Shown: positions 20,481-31,889, counted from the stretch's first letter. The stretch is 64,000 nt of DNA from Cladopsammia gracilis (GCA_022457155.1 JAJGOT010000287.1:758501-822500); one strand, 5' to 3'. The notes: generated by a model from the sequence alone, not told the origin. Translations and numbers: made by a program.

Positions 20481-22898
20481 TGGTCTTGGAAAGATCTGTT
20501 CATTGAGATAATAAAAGTGTACTCCTCTGATATCTGTGATATGGTTGACCACCCCTACAACTTTTTGCACTTTTTTGTGTACTAGAACACATGAGTGCTT
20601 CTGTTATTCTATGCATTTAGAGCTTCAAAATAAGCTATAGCTTAGGGTATACCAAGTATATGATCAAGTTTCCACTCTATCAGGAGTAAAAACAGGAGAA
20701 AACAGTTTAAAGTTCCCTTAAGTTTCTTGTTTAAAGTAAACTGACCATTAAGTCTCATCACAAATTTTCAGGCCAGTAATAGCCCCCTTTAAAGGGTGAT
20801 TTTTTTTAGTACACTAACAGCTATGACCATTTTCCCAAGCAGCAACTGTACATATCACAGAAGTCAGTGATTCCATAACTCTTGTTGTTGTTGGTTTATT
20901 TGCAGGATTGGCATCCAAGCACTTTTGAGCATTGGCATAATTTAGTAAAAGTGGAATTTATTGCTTTATATGTTGCTGTTGTAGTTCAATTTTATCCTAA
21001 ATATTATTGGTTTAACATATCTACTCGATATAACATTTTGCAAAGGGAATCAACATCACTGGCTTTGCTACAGATGGCACTATTCAGTACTTTGGAAACA
21101 ATGTGAGCCACCATCAATGGTTAACAGTGCACTTCTTTGCTGGAGGAAATAAAGAAACAGTAAAAATAAAAGTAGAAATTTCCCCTCTGTGTTTAGAGCT
21201 TGTATATTGGTATGGGGGTCATTTTTTTTAGGTGTAGCATTTGGCAATTTTTGTCAAATAATGGGTATGTTGTGCCTTCCGGTCTAACAATGTGTATAGA
21301 TTTTCCCATTTCGTTTTAAAAAATAAGGAATAAATGAAATGACACCCCCCCGGACTAATGCCCTCGTGATGAACACTGCAAGATCATGTTAGCCATGTTT
21401 ATGTTCAGCGTGGACTTAATAATGTCGCCTTCCAGTCAATTTCTCTTCTTCGATACCTAACTTCTTCTATTTTTACTCTAAGAGAGTCGTACCTTGGTCC
21501 TTGGTTCTGTCCAGGGTCCTTCTTTTATTATGCTGTTCGGCTAATTCCTTCCATTTGCCAAAATAAATACGAACCAATTTTGTTTTCCAATTTCTCTCGT
21601 CTCCCGTTCATTTGCAGCCCACAACAACCGTTTCCTTTTGTTTGTTTGTTTTTCGTGTCGCATTAGGACGATCCTACGTATTTCTTCGATTGGATTTTCA
21701 GGAAAGTATCGTTGTATGGTCACTCTTTCGAAGCGCGCGCTTTCCTCTCAATTCCCGCTTAATATAAAGCTCTACTATACTGCGATCGCCACTCGGTCCC
21801 CCTGCGGCTTACGTGTGTGCCCGCGATTCCATACTCCGAAATAACAAATTCGAATGGGCAGCGGCTTATCGCAAAACAATGATAAAAAATTAACTGGATC
21901 AACAAAGGACGGTAATAAGATTATAAGCTTATTTGGACTCCAAAAATAACGCAAGTTTTGATGTACATTACATGTACAGTGATGACAAACACGAGTCACG
22001 ACTCCTATCTACGTGTAATAGAAACGAGCACTTTGTATATAATTTGCGCAATTTGAAGCCCACCAGGACATGGAATGAACAAATTGCCTTGCAATTTGGG
22101 ATATCAAACACCAGGAAGAGTGAATAACGTTATCAACTGAATAGCACAAATGGTTCCACTGAATAGTGACTTTTTTCAATGTATAGCGTTATCCAGCTGT
22201 AGCCTGAGGCTAGATTCCGGAAATATGTATATCGATCGCACCCGATGATGAAGTATGTTTAAAATAATTTGTCTCGTACAGCGATTTTCTTTGTTAACGA
22301 AAATCTGTAAGCCTGGCCGAAATTAAGTTGTTCTGAGCACGCCCACGATATTTTAATATCTTTGGCCGGGCAAGAAATTGATACCGTGCCTGCATGTTTC
22401 GGGACGACCAGATGTGAGGAAAGGGGAATGCCACGAACAATTTGTTTTCATTCAGACCGCAACCTGTGTGCAACAAAATCTCTCAGTTAAAATATTTGGC
22501 ACGTGCGAGCGAACTGATGGCTTCCACGGAACGTTAATGACTTACCGGGTCTAGAAACACATGATTCACTTACATATGTTCACTCTCAAGTTATCATTGC
22601 CCGACCTTTTTATAATTTAATAACCTTTCGATGACCGATAGCGTTGACAAAGGCGACACCTCATCAAATTACTTAACTTCATGATTGGTTCAAAGGAGTG
22701 AACAAATTTGTCAGTTCTCACAGTGGGAAATTTCTCGATAATCCCTTTAGGCGAAGCGTCCTTAGCAACTCTAGCGTCATGCGGTGTCCAAAAAAAACCC
22801 TGTGAGGGTCCTCATGATATAGTATTATGTGTTCCCCAAGGCATCCCTAGGTTTTCGCAACGTGTGTCACATGAACGGTTGGGATGTATAATATAATG
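20481..22898. other. Intergenic stretch, no gene seen
   Basis: No coding or RNA gene is supported. Around 20898-20945 the words GGCATCCAAGCACTTTTGAGC and nearby bases resemble 17660-17700, so a diverged duplication is likely. Several short methionine-started frames lack protein-family features. Confidence 0.4.
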
Positions 22899-22908
22899 AC
22901 TGTTTCGA

Positions 22909-23025
22909 TAGTCTCCTACGCAGCCATTATTAGGGATCGTCACGCAACGCTCCTCCTCCGCCCACCAAGTTGGTTGGGAAGGAGCGTTGCGTGACGAGCC
23001 CTAGTAACGGCTGCGTAGGAGACTA
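22909..23025. mobile_element. Mutator-like MITE, copy 1, with 9-bp target duplication
   Basis: The element starts TAGTCTCCTACGCAG and ends CTGCGTAGGAGACTA. It is almost a full hairpin, with inner arms GTCACGCAACGCTCCT/AGGAGCGTTGCGTGAC. CTGTTTCGA flanks it directly on both sides (22900-22908 and 23026-23034). A 9-bp duplication is the mark of Mutator-like transposition. The copy at 39956-40062 is related in sequence. Confidence 0.85.
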
Positions 23026-24564
23026 CTGTTTCGACAGAGTCCAAAACAAAATTCACTGTCACTTTCAAACGAAACTTGTCTCGTTGCATATCGCGCTTAT
23101 GATTCACGAGCCCAAAGATTAAGGACTCCGCTTACAGTCTGTATGCCCATGTTTGAAATTCGGCCGTGACATCTTCCCAGTGGCAATTAACCGAATTACC
23201 ACAAAACTTTAACCAAGAAGATTGCAAATGTTCTTAAACTGAAATAAATCCTGATTTCGTTGGTTTCAATCGACAGCGGCTTCTGTTTATCTAAAACAGC
23301 CAAAATGTTATTGAGTGTACCATTATATATCAATTATAAAGCATTATATCTGGCGGGTGCTCCTAAAATTTTTTTGTTAGGGGTGTACGGCCATTTTCGG
23401 ACCAAAACGAGCGATTTTCCTCCCATTTCAAAATGAAAAATAAAGGGATACCATTTCCAAACTGGAGGGGAAAATGTCCATGTTTCAGTCCAAAATGACA
23501 AATTATACATCCATTTCATATATACCGATATAACTTTAGCGGAGTACCTGCGTAAATAAAAATTATCTCGTCATTAAAAAGGACGAGTTTCCGTTTTTAA
23601 TGTGTTTTTTTTTGCTCGTGTGGTGTTCAAGCTTTGAGAAGACCTTTTCATGCCTGCGCTTAACTCTTAAACGTTTAATAACCATTGTCCTCGTACCGTT
23701 TGTGACGTGATCACCTTTCACGACAAAAGCTGTTTTTGCTTATCTATCTCAGATGCAGTGGGAAAAAATCTTACAAACCGACCTAAATGACAACTATGGG
23801 ATAAATTCGGCCAGAGTTACAGCCCGGAGATCTCACAAATATTACTAATACTAGTGTATCGAATAGATAGTGAATGGTGCAGCAAAATCACTGGATAAAC
23901 GAAAGAAATTTTTTTTACACGGCAGCACCGTGTGACGAAACCTCATTAAAATTTTCTTCTGTCTCATATTGCATGGTAAAAACAATGGGGCGTAATGACA
24001 CGCTAGTAAGCGAAATGGCACTTCCGCCGTGTGAAAATGTACACTAGAAATATGGAATTCCAACCACTGCAGAGCTCTTGCTGGACTTGCCACATCGACT
24101 GCGAATCCCCCGAGAGCGCGACGAAGTCGCGAAAAGTGACCACCCAACCACCCAAAACGAAAAAACGGAAACCGGACTTTGAGAAAGTCTAAACTCTCGC
24201 TTTTCTCGCTTTAAAATTCGCGTTGTAAACTTCACCTTTAAATCTTCTGCTTCAATAGTTTTTAAACAAAACACAATCGCAAATGTCAATATGAAGACTG
24301 AAGGTTCCTTTTGCAAAATAACCTTCGTAAGACAACAAGCGAGAGTGTATGCAAATTTATTGTTGAAGTTCGAATGGAGGAAAAAGATCGACAATCTAGC
24401 CATTAATCGTTGCAAGAATCGATGATGAGGACATTTGACATTCCTTCTAATTTATAACAAAAAAAGTGCTGTGACTTGTACGGGATGAAAAGAATATTTC
24501 GCGGAAATAATCACAGAACACCGAGACGGCCGTGACCAAAAGCGCTCTTGATCCACGCCCAGGT
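23026..24564. other. Intergenic stretch, no gene seen
   Basis: Minus-strand frames near 23851-24415 are open for 98-123 codons but look like translated repeat DNA. The block GAAAAGTGACCACCCAACCA with a Ser-rich antisense frame has no family I recognise. No RNA gene is seen. Confidence 0.35.
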
Positions 24565-25750
24565 AGCCTGCGAGCAAGCTCTCGGGCTCGGGGTTTGAGA
24601 GAGCGGAGAGCGAGAGCTTGCAACGATGTCTCAGAAATTTGAATGCCGCCCCCAATACTTCCCGTGGCTTCCCGCTGTCCGAGCTGTCAGAATTTGGCCA
24701 ATCAGCGCAAACCGGAAACGATTGTTAATGTCAACAAACATGTAACAGTCCACGTGAAAAAAAAAACGGAACTTGCTCGCAGCAAGTATGGCAAATATAG
24801 ATCTGTGTAGGGAGAAAACCGAAAGCAGAAGATCCAAACGATTTAATATTGTAGATATTGTAAAGCTTCGTTAAAACTTCGCTAGCGTGTTTATAATTTT
24901 GTGAATCGCGAGATGTTTTTTATTGAAAAGGTTTCAAATTACTTTCGAACATATGCAAATTGCGTGGTGAACAAAAATAAATAAACTAAATAGCACCGGC
25001 CAAAACACTAGAGCTCTTTCGATAGCTGTTCAAATGGCTGGAAATCTTTCATCTAAACGGGTACTAACATTCGCCGTTCGAAAGGGTGAAGATTTTTTTT
25101 AAACGTTTAACAGCCGCCGTTTGAACGGTTGAATATTTTTTCCCGTTAACTTTCAGCGTGAGAGGTCACAATTTTCTCGGCTGACCCAAACAAAAGCTGA
25201 AACTTCGCCGATCTTAATTCTTCATTAGATACATCGGCAACAGAAGCCGCAGACATTCCAATACTTCTGGCTTCTGCTACCTGGTCGTCGATGATGCGTT
25301 GTAATGGACAGACAACCAACACTGTTTGATGCTGCCTCCTTTCAATTTGCAGCCGCGGCAGCAAACAGTTGAAATATAAAGCTTTTGCCATAGCCCGTCA
25401 GCAAAACAGTGAGGACATCACTGCCTTTAAGTAGTGCTTCAACTGCTTGACGTTGCCCGGGTTTCAATTCCGAAGGAAACTTCACATATTTTGAAAAATT
25501 CTCGCACGCTTTATGAATACAATCTCCTCCGCTCTCCGTGATTTTGTTTTCTTGATCACGCACGACGCACGAACAATGATGACGTTATTATCCAATTAAA
25601 TCTCAACCAATCAGCATTTTCCGCTAGCTTTCACGGGTTAAACATTCAAATTTCTGAGACATCGTTGCAAGCTCTCATTCCTTTCCCTCCCCCACCCCCT
25701 CCCCCCCCAAAAAAATTCCAAACCCGAACCCGAGAGCTTGCTCGCAGGCT
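24565..25750. mobile_element. Inverted-repeat unit carrying a helicase fragment
   Basis: The left block 24565-24645 (AGCCTGCGAGCAAGCTCTCG ... GAGCTTGCAACGATGTCTCA) recurs in reverse complement at 25643-25750, apart from a poly-C/A insert on the right. The 1.19-kb unit contains a truncated RecQ-like helicase piece on the minus strand. This could be a DNA transposon that captured a gene fragment, or a helicase fragment flanked by two inverted copies of a common repeat. No target duplication is clear. Confidence 0.55.
25146..25563 (-). pseudogene. RecQ/DEAD-type helicase N-terminal fragment, frameshifted
   Basis: Read on the minus strand from 25563, the peptide has ELKPGQRQAVEALLKGSDVL (Q-motif-like), then a Walker A box LLTGYGKS where the family usually has PTG, so the proline is lost. 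A one-base frame change follows at about 25375-25385. The next frame continues as motif Ia (VLVVCPLQRIIDDQVAEA) and ends at 25146, before the DEAH box and the whole C-terminal helicase lobe. The real protein would unwind DNA using ATP; this fragment cannot. It lies between inverted repeats. Confidence 0.75.
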
Positions 25751-25757
25751 AACGCCC

Positions 25758-25914
25758 AGGCTGAAGATAAGAGAACACCGTCACGATGTACAGGGTATTG
25801 TGTTACAGACTCGACCGTCACGTTCCCATACAAAACCCAGAGACAAACCCTATAAATCGAGTCTTGTAACACAACGCCGCTTATATCGTGACGGTGTTCT
25901 CTTGTCTTTAGCCT
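25758..25914. mobile_element. 157-bp hairpin MITE
   Basis: AGGCTGAAGATAAGAGAACA at the left pairs with TGTTCTCTTGTCTTTAGCCT at the right. The arms continue with CCGTCACGAT/ATCGTGACGG and GTGTTACAGACTCGA/TCGAGTCTTGTAACAC. It lies 8 bp beyond the helicase-bearing unit. Confidence 0.75.
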
Positions 25915-25971
25915 GAACTGCCTCTGATCCACGTAAGTGTTTAACGAAAATTGCATGCCGACAGAGCGCAG

Positions 25972-26046
25972 TGCATTCTGGCTAAACGGGGTGCATTCTG
26001 GCTTAACGTAATGCATTCTGGTTAAACGCAATGCATTCTTGTAAAA
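25972..26046 (+). repeat. 20-bp tandem repeat, four units
   Basis: Units start at 25972, 25992, 26012 and 26032, each TGCATTCTGGYTWAACGNNR with the last diverged. Confidence 0.85.
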
Positions 26047-26435
26047 AATTAAAGTGATGAATTCGAGAATTCGTCCTAGCTTTACATACTTTCTGCTCCG
26101 CAGCAAAAATCAAACGAAAATTTAGCTTTCCTGGCGATTGCTACTTAATCCTCGTACAAATTCCACTTCCTTAGTGTTTACGTGGAAATGTTTCCAATGT
26201 TTAGACACCACCACCAGCTGAGAAACAACACAAGAAAGGAAAAAATATTAAAAGAACGGGAAGTATTAAACGTATTGTGACGCTTAGGAAAGAGTCGTTT
26301 AACTTTACTTAAACGGGAATACGGCAGTGGTTTCAACTAACAGGAACACCACGCGATCAAAACTATTAAGAATCTTAATAATAACTGTGTTAACCTTTCT
26401 AAGTGTTACGCCAGTGGTGGGGCAAGCTTAGATCC

Positions 26436-26437
26436 CC

Positions 26438-26469
<32 letters not shown>

Positions 26470-26482
26470 ACACACACACACA
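26436..26482 (+). repeat. Poly-C followed by (CA)n
   Basis: A run of about 20 C passes directly into about 14 CA units. It is a compound simple repeat, likely length-variable. Confidence 0.9.
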
Positions 26483-27446
26483 AAGAAATCCACCCACTCC
26501 CGCTCCCTTTGCCGCTCCTTTTGCTTTGCTGCGCTGGAAGAGACTAAGGCCCAAAGGTTCATTTTTCGCACTCCTTTTACATTTTCATTCCTTACCTATT
26601 TTTTGCCGAGTTCCCACATTACAGAAATCTGGATCTGGTGTGGCCAATATAGGCGCGGGTCAAAGGGGACGGTAGCCCGGCTGAAATGGAGGGAGGTGAA
26701 TATAATAGAGTTTAAACTCATATGAAATCGATGAGAGTATATGACTTTTGCAGGAGTACGATGATCATAATGATTATAAAAAACTGAGCTGATTTAAACA
26801 CTTAAATAGCACATGGCAACTAGAAAATAGACATGTGAGTTACGGGTCAACCAAGAGTAAGAGTTGGAACTCAGGGAACACAAAAGAACAAACAAATTTA
26901 GATGAGTATATCAGGAGTATATCAGGAGCATAACGGTTGCAAGTAAAATGAAGCCAAATCATCCCTCTCTCTGTCGTTTCAGCTGGACCAGTGGGCTTCA
27001 AAACTGGCGTAACATGTTAGTTCATTGTATAACTAAAAAGAAAAAAAATGAGAAAATCTCAGGTCTAAGTACGTCACTTATAAGACAGCCAGTAATGTTT
27101 TGTAGCCTCAAGATAGTCATATTATATTGTAGATTAAGTGACGTTCATGTTCCCGGCAAACATGTTTACCAAATTACCATGTACAATCTTAACATGGCAG
27201 ATAGTTTGATATTACGGCGATTCAGTTGGAACTCCTCCAGGCGTTGTCCCGTCTCCTTACAAATTTCGGCAACAAACCCTATGATTACACTTGAATAATC
27301 AGTTTAAGGAAATTTAAGGAAACATGTTTTGCTTGTACAGTTATAAGATAGGTAAACCGTACAGTGAATTAAGAACACAGCGCTGTGCATTGCATAGTGT
27401 ATAGCTTACAACGTTTTCGTTTGATGTAATATGGCCCAGGCCGGGG

Positions 27447-27720
27447 GTGAGAAAGGGAGGGGGGGGGAGGGGGGGAGGGGGGGGAGGGGTGGGGGAGGGG
27501 GGACTCAGGTATAATAATGACGCGGGGAGGTGGGAAGACCTTGTTTGATCTCAGCCGGGACTTTTTTGGGGTTGGAAATTTTGGGGTGACTTTTTTTGGG
27601 GTGAAAGATTTTAATGTGGATCTTTTTTGGGGTCGGCAAACAGCATAACCTTTTTATACACAGAGAAATGGAACTTTTGGGGGTAGCGTTTTGGGCCGTT
27701 GGACTTTTTTGGTCTAACAA
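27447..27720 (+). repeat. G-rich tract and GGGGT(T/C)GG-type minisatellite
   Basis: Bases 27458-27501 are almost pure G with scattered A. From 27540 the phrase CTTTTTTGGGG(T) recurs about five times with variable spacers. Any open antisense frame (27505-27720) is a by-product of this repeat. Confidence 0.7.
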
Positions 27721-28942
27721 TTTGGCCTCATTCGCACTTCTCCATTGCTATTATAGCTGAGTACCTCTCCCCCTGGGGATACAGCTTTGATGAAATCCAA
27801 TCAGTTCAACGGTTTGTTGATCATTAATTAAGACGTGGTCCAATCGGTCGTCAGCGAGGAGTTTTAAGCAAACAACGAAAACAATCTATTGTATTTAATT
27901 GGTGATACACTGCAAGGCCTGGTTGTAAACAGGCGTCGAAAGAAAGAACTATCGTTCCTTCTAGGAAGAAAAGTGAAAATTCTAATCAGCCATGAAACAT
28001 GTTTGCCGGAAGAAGCTTTTTTGTCATGGATAATTTCAATGCTAACACTGGTAATCGGAGTGTGTTATCGATGGAAGGTACGGGTTAAGTGAGTTTTAAT
28101 TGCCATGTAAAGAAATTCTTTCATTAAAGCTTGTTTATGACCTAAAAATTGTGTTGTGTATTGATGTAAGTTATACGGCATTATTCGAAATTCAACCTTG
28201 CATTTCTTTTTCTTACTTATTTATTATATTTTTTCTTAGTTATTTGCCTGTTTTCTTGACGTAAAATGCAGCAATTAACTTAAATGCATCGGGATTTACA
28301 ATTGCAAAACAAAAATATTAACAAAATATTAATACCAGCAAACTCGGACCGTTCAAATTGGGTATTGACTTGTCAAATGTATATTCAGACCGTAATAGCC
28401 CATTACTAAGGGTAATAACTTTTTTTCAACTTTATGTGACACAAGCTTACAAAATAAGATGTACAAAAGGAAAAAGGCACGAACAGGACGGGAAGCCGCC
28501 CTTCCCAAGAAAAAAGAAAACACAAGCATCAACTTGAACAGACTAGCAATGAAATAAAACCTGTAAAAACGGTAAATCAAAGCTAAAACAAATTGCAGAA
28601 ACGTTGTCATAGAAAATACCAAACACCAAATAGGAGTTAATTAATTAATGATATTCGCAGAGGTATTCTTTCCCATGCATACCTTTCAACAGATATTTCT
28701 TCCAAACAAATTTCTATCAAATTTTTATCCACTGATAATATAATTAAGGTAATTAATAAATCGTTGGAATGTCGCTGTCGCTATCTTTCTTCGCTGTACT
28801 GTGACCCATCTTGCCGGTTCTCCCTCTAAAGCTTGTTTATTTCTAAAGCATGATTATCTGATTTCAGAGTCTAAATTTATTTCTTCAGTGTGACCATAGC
28901 AATGTTTAAAATATTCTATTGTTTATTTAGTTTTCTATTTGT

Positions 28943-28943
<1 letters not shown>

Positions 28944-29000
<57 letters not shown>
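28944..29000. repeat. (TAA)n microsatellite, left of retroelement fragment
   Basis: About 19 AAT units. It forms the left border of the 3' fragment of a non-LTR element. Confidence 0.9.
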
Positions 29001-29002
<2 letters not shown>

Positions 29003-29021
29003 TAATAACATACCTACAATA

Positions 29022-29482
29022 ATAACATACCTACATTGGAACATCTGCAAAGAGCTAAATATAAACATAGAAGAGAAATGGTATGAGCATGAACCCCATA
29101 CAGTAACGGAAAAATACAACATCACAGTCTTGTGGGATATGCCAATACAGACAGATTGTGAGATAAAGGCCAACAGACCAGACATTGTTATAAAAGACAA
29201 ACAGGATAAAAAATGCCTACTCATTGATATGTCCATACCCACTGAAAAGAACACCGCAGTTAAAGTTACCGAAAAGCTCTCAAAATATAAAGATCTCGAA
29301 ATCGAGATTGAACGAATGTGGGGGATGAAGGCCACAACGATCCCAGTTGTGATTGGAGCACTGGGACTAATAAAAAAGGGCTTGAAGAAATACATCAAAC
29401 AAATCCCGGGTAACATCAAATATTACTGAACTATAGAAGATTACACTATTAGGAACATCACACATCCTAAGAAAGGCACTCT
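29022..29482 (+). pseudogene. C-terminal endonuclease-domain fragment of a non-LTR retrotransposon
   Basis: The open stretch up to 29429 encodes HWNICKELN..., then WDMPIQT.CEIKANRPDIVI and KKCLLIDMSIPTEKN. The RPD...D.SIP spacing fits the restriction-like endonuclease at the C-terminus of R2/R4/NeSL-type elements. A frame change near 29420 is followed by ITLLGTSHILRKALSIK and a stop at about 29482. The RT domain is absent, so the copy is 5'-truncated. It lies between TAA repeats, like the Dong/R4 elements that target TAA tracts. Confidence 0.7.
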
Positions 29483-29571
29483 CCATCAAGTAGACTTCTA
29501 CCTCATTTTAGCCCTAGGCCCAAGGAATGGGCTCGGCTACTATGTTGTAATGTGGCATAAAGTTAAAGGAG

Positions 29572-29572
<1 letters not shown>

Positions 29573-29606
<34 letters not shown>
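29573..29606. repeat. (TAA)n microsatellite, 3' end of retroelement fragment 1
   Basis: About 11 ATA units follow the 3' untranslated part of the retroelement fragment at 29022-29482. Confidence 0.9.
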
Positions 29607-29789
29607 GCGTAAATTCGTTTAGTTTATTATATATATACATATTTTAATTCTACTTTTTATTGTATATAACCCGTGCTCCGGTTTGTCTCTTGTTTTAGAA
29701 CTTTGAACATTTTGCATATTTTAGCGTAAATTTGTTTAGTTTATTATATATATCCATATTTTAATTTTATTTTTTATTGTATATATTTT
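29607..29789 (+). repeat. Direct duplication, roughly 65-bp copies 116 bp apart
   Basis: GCGTAAATTCGTTTAGTTTA at 29607 and GCGTAAATTTGTTTAGTTTA at 29724 start two near-identical AT-rich blocks ending TTTTTATTGTATATA. Confidence 0.85.
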
Positions 29790-29889
29790 TTAACTCTAAT
29801 CTCACTAGTTGGAGCACAGGTCATGCCTATGCGCCCTGTGTTCCCTTTAACTGTATAGCATACAGATAGTTTTTACTGCTTATAATAAT

Positions 29890-30057
29890 AAAACAGAAAA
29901 CAGCATTGATGGGTACAGCAAAGATCCTGAGAAAGGTGCTGTCTTTGTAAGAGGAAAGAAAGTAAAGTCCTGGAACCCATGGTGACATGTTGGAACCCGC
30001 TTCCAGGAAAAATCAACCAGACAGAACATCGTGCCTGAGCCTTAAAGGAATAAACAC
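29890..30057 (+). pseudogene. Second 3' fragment of the same non-LTR family
   Basis: TTGATGGGTACAGCAAAGAT reads LMGTAKILRKVLSL in one frame, the same C-terminal block found as LLGTSHILRKALSIK near 29440-29480. Only this end is present. It runs into a long TAA tract at 30058. Confidence 0.6.

Positions 30058-30127
<70 letters not shown>
30058..30127. repeat. (TAA)n microsatellite, 3' end of retroelement fragment 2
   Basis: About 23 ATA units directly follow the second retroelement 3' fragment. Confidence 0.9.
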
Positions 30128-30128
<1 letters not shown>

Positions 30129-30654
30129 TTTATTGAAGTGTCGACACTGTGACTGACATAAATCCTACAAAGTAAAACAAATACATCTAGTATCTAATGT
30201 AAGTATCTAGAATATTTAATAGCAAAATGCAAAAGAAAACTATTTTCTGTCATTTCGTGTCGTTGTCAGTATAAACAAATTCGGCATTTTCCTTAAGGTC
30301 ACACTACCAGCCACGAAAAGCCCTTACTAAGGGATAAGGAATGTTTGGCTTTGGAACGCGTTAGAACCCTCGGGCGAAAACGCCCATTTCCTATATTCCC
30401 CTGGTAGAGTGAAATGCTTGTGTACGTGCGCTAAAAATCGGATCGAATTGAATTAATTCAAATTATAAATTTTATTATTTCTTATTTTCTAAATTTCCCA
30501 AACTTCTCTTTTTTCCCTCCATTCTCCCGAAAATCATCCTAAAATTCATAAGACAAAACACTGATCGGCGTTTTTGGAATGCTTGAAACTTTAATTAAAT
30601 GTTTTCATTACGCAATCTTAAAGAGTGCAAAATATGACATTAACCCCCAGTTTA

Positions 30655-30845
30655 ACTTCTAAGAGTGCCAAAAATCAAAATTCAAGAAAAATCCCAATTC
30701 ATTTTTTGTTAGGGAAAAAATATTGAAATACAAATGGTACCATGCAAAAGTTCTGCCAAAGAAGTTTCATTTGAATGACTTGAATGGCCACATCATAGGA
30801 TTTCGTCCACAGACTCAAAAGTTAGAACCGGACATTACATGTCTT
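30655..30845. repeat. Dispersed repeat, copy 1 (second copy at 62295-62470)
   Basis: Shared words in the same order include AAGAGTGCC, AAAATTCAAGA.AAATCCCA, AATGGT.CCATG, AGTTTCATTTGAAT, CATAGGATTT.GTC and CAGACTCAAAAGT. There is no coding character. Confidence 0.7.
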
Positions 30846-31134
30846 CATAATTGACCGTCTGGAAGTGAAAGGATTAACTATAATCCTTCTTTAATGAAGT
30901 TTTACTTCCACTGCATATACTTAAATTTGTGAACGTTGGAACATAATTGATATAATCCACCGTTGGAGCGATGATATAAAAAATAACTCGTGTGTTTATT
31001 TATTTAGTCTAACCAAAGTGACAATTACCACGATCGTTCCGCCGTTACTAAGTTCATTTATCTTCACGACCAAAATAGTACAAGTCCATCCTCTGACAAC
31101 AATCTTTGGAGTTTAATATCCAGTTGCAAGGCTA

Positions 31135-31806
31135 CTAGCGCAAAATTTGCTTCATAAAACTGCCTTTTTTCCTCGGAAGGTTCCTCTCGGGGCTCAGCTT
31201 ATCCAAAAGTTTATGAAATATCGTCTCCACGTTGAGATTAAACTTAGCCGAGGTAGCGAGCCACAAGCATTTCCACTTTCCCTCCAAATGAACACAAGCA
31301 CTGATTTTAAGGCCGTACGAGTTATGGAATGTCGGCTCCGAGAGGTTTGGCAGATCAGATTTGTTCGACACAATAATTACGGGTATTTTCCGGTTCCTGT
31401 CATCACAACATTTCGTGATTTCGTCCATGTATCGTTCCAGCTTTGTGAAGGAGTACGGTTTGTCTAGAGAATACACCAATACTACTGCGTCCGCTTTTTC
31501 GATCGCTATTCTTCGCATGGCTGGAAACTCGTACGTCCCTGAGGTATCAATGATGTGAAGCTCGTAAGCTTTGTTTCTGTGGGTTAGCTGTTTCACGTAG
31601 AATTCCTCCACGGTAGGTTCGTGTTCAGTGATGTGCTCATCGCTGACGAGCAGTCGAACAAGGGAACTTTTCCCAACTCCGGAATCGCCAAAAACAGCGA
31701 TGGTGAACTTCTTGAAATACACAGTTGGTTCCGTCGGCTCACCTTCTAACGCATTAAGCATTCTTGTGATGGAAGCGCTTTTGGAGCGAGAAAACTGCAC
31801 ACGCAT
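31135..31806 (-). CDS. Ras-like small GTPase, intronless, no CAAX box
   Basis: This 223-residue protein has all five G motifs: G1 GDSGVGKSS at 40-48, switch I threonine T65 in EPTVEEFY, G3 DTSG at 87-90, G4 NKSD at 148-151 and G5 TSAK at 185-188. DTSG followed by FPAMRR recalls the RASD/Rhes group. The position matching Ras Gln61 is Thr91 (as in Rap), and that of Gly12 is Ser42, so intrinsic hydrolysis may be slow. The C-terminus is basic (PRKKGSFMKQILR) with no cysteine, so prenylation is not expected; that differs from RASD proteins and resembles Rit-type members. One exon; AATAAA-type signals lie about 130 bp past the stop. It is a membrane or cytosolic signalling switch by family. Confidence 0.85.
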   Translation of the reverse strand: MRVQFSRSKSASITRMLNALEGEPTEPTVYFKKFTIAVFGDSGVGKSSLVRLLVSDEHITEHEPTVEEFYVKQLTHRNKAYELHIIDTSGTYEFPAMRRIAIEKADAVVLVYSLDKPYSFTKLERYMDEITKCCDDRNRKIPVIIVSNKSDLPNLSEPTFHNSYGLKISACVHLEGKWKCLWLATSAKFNLNVETIFHKLLDKLSPERNLPRKKGSFMKQILR

Positions 31807-31872
31807 ACAAATTGGTAAAGCGAACTAACAACACAGTTATGTTACCCAAACCAGTTGTCGACAGCCTGTGGG

Positions 31873-31886
31873 TTGTATAAATACTG
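31873..31886 (-). promoter_or_regulatory. TATA-like element upstream of the Ras-like gene
   Basis: The minus strand reads AGTATTTATACAAC about 70 bp before the ATG at 31806. Spacing and sequence suit a core promoter with a short 5' leader. The prediction rests on motif and position only. Confidence 0.4.
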
Positions 31887-31889
31887 AAG

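Noticed and set aside
26948..27298. 116-codon plus-strand open frame
   Set aside because: No domain, lysine run from poly-A, and no exon borders; most likely chance.
28353..28622. Hydrophobic 89-codon minus-strand protein
   Set aside because: Composition follows AT-rich DNA, no family resemblance, no supporting splice or promoter signals.
29130..29429. Host gene of 99 codons
   Set aside because: The peptide is the endonuclease end of a non-LTR element, is frame-broken afterwards and lies between TAA tracts.
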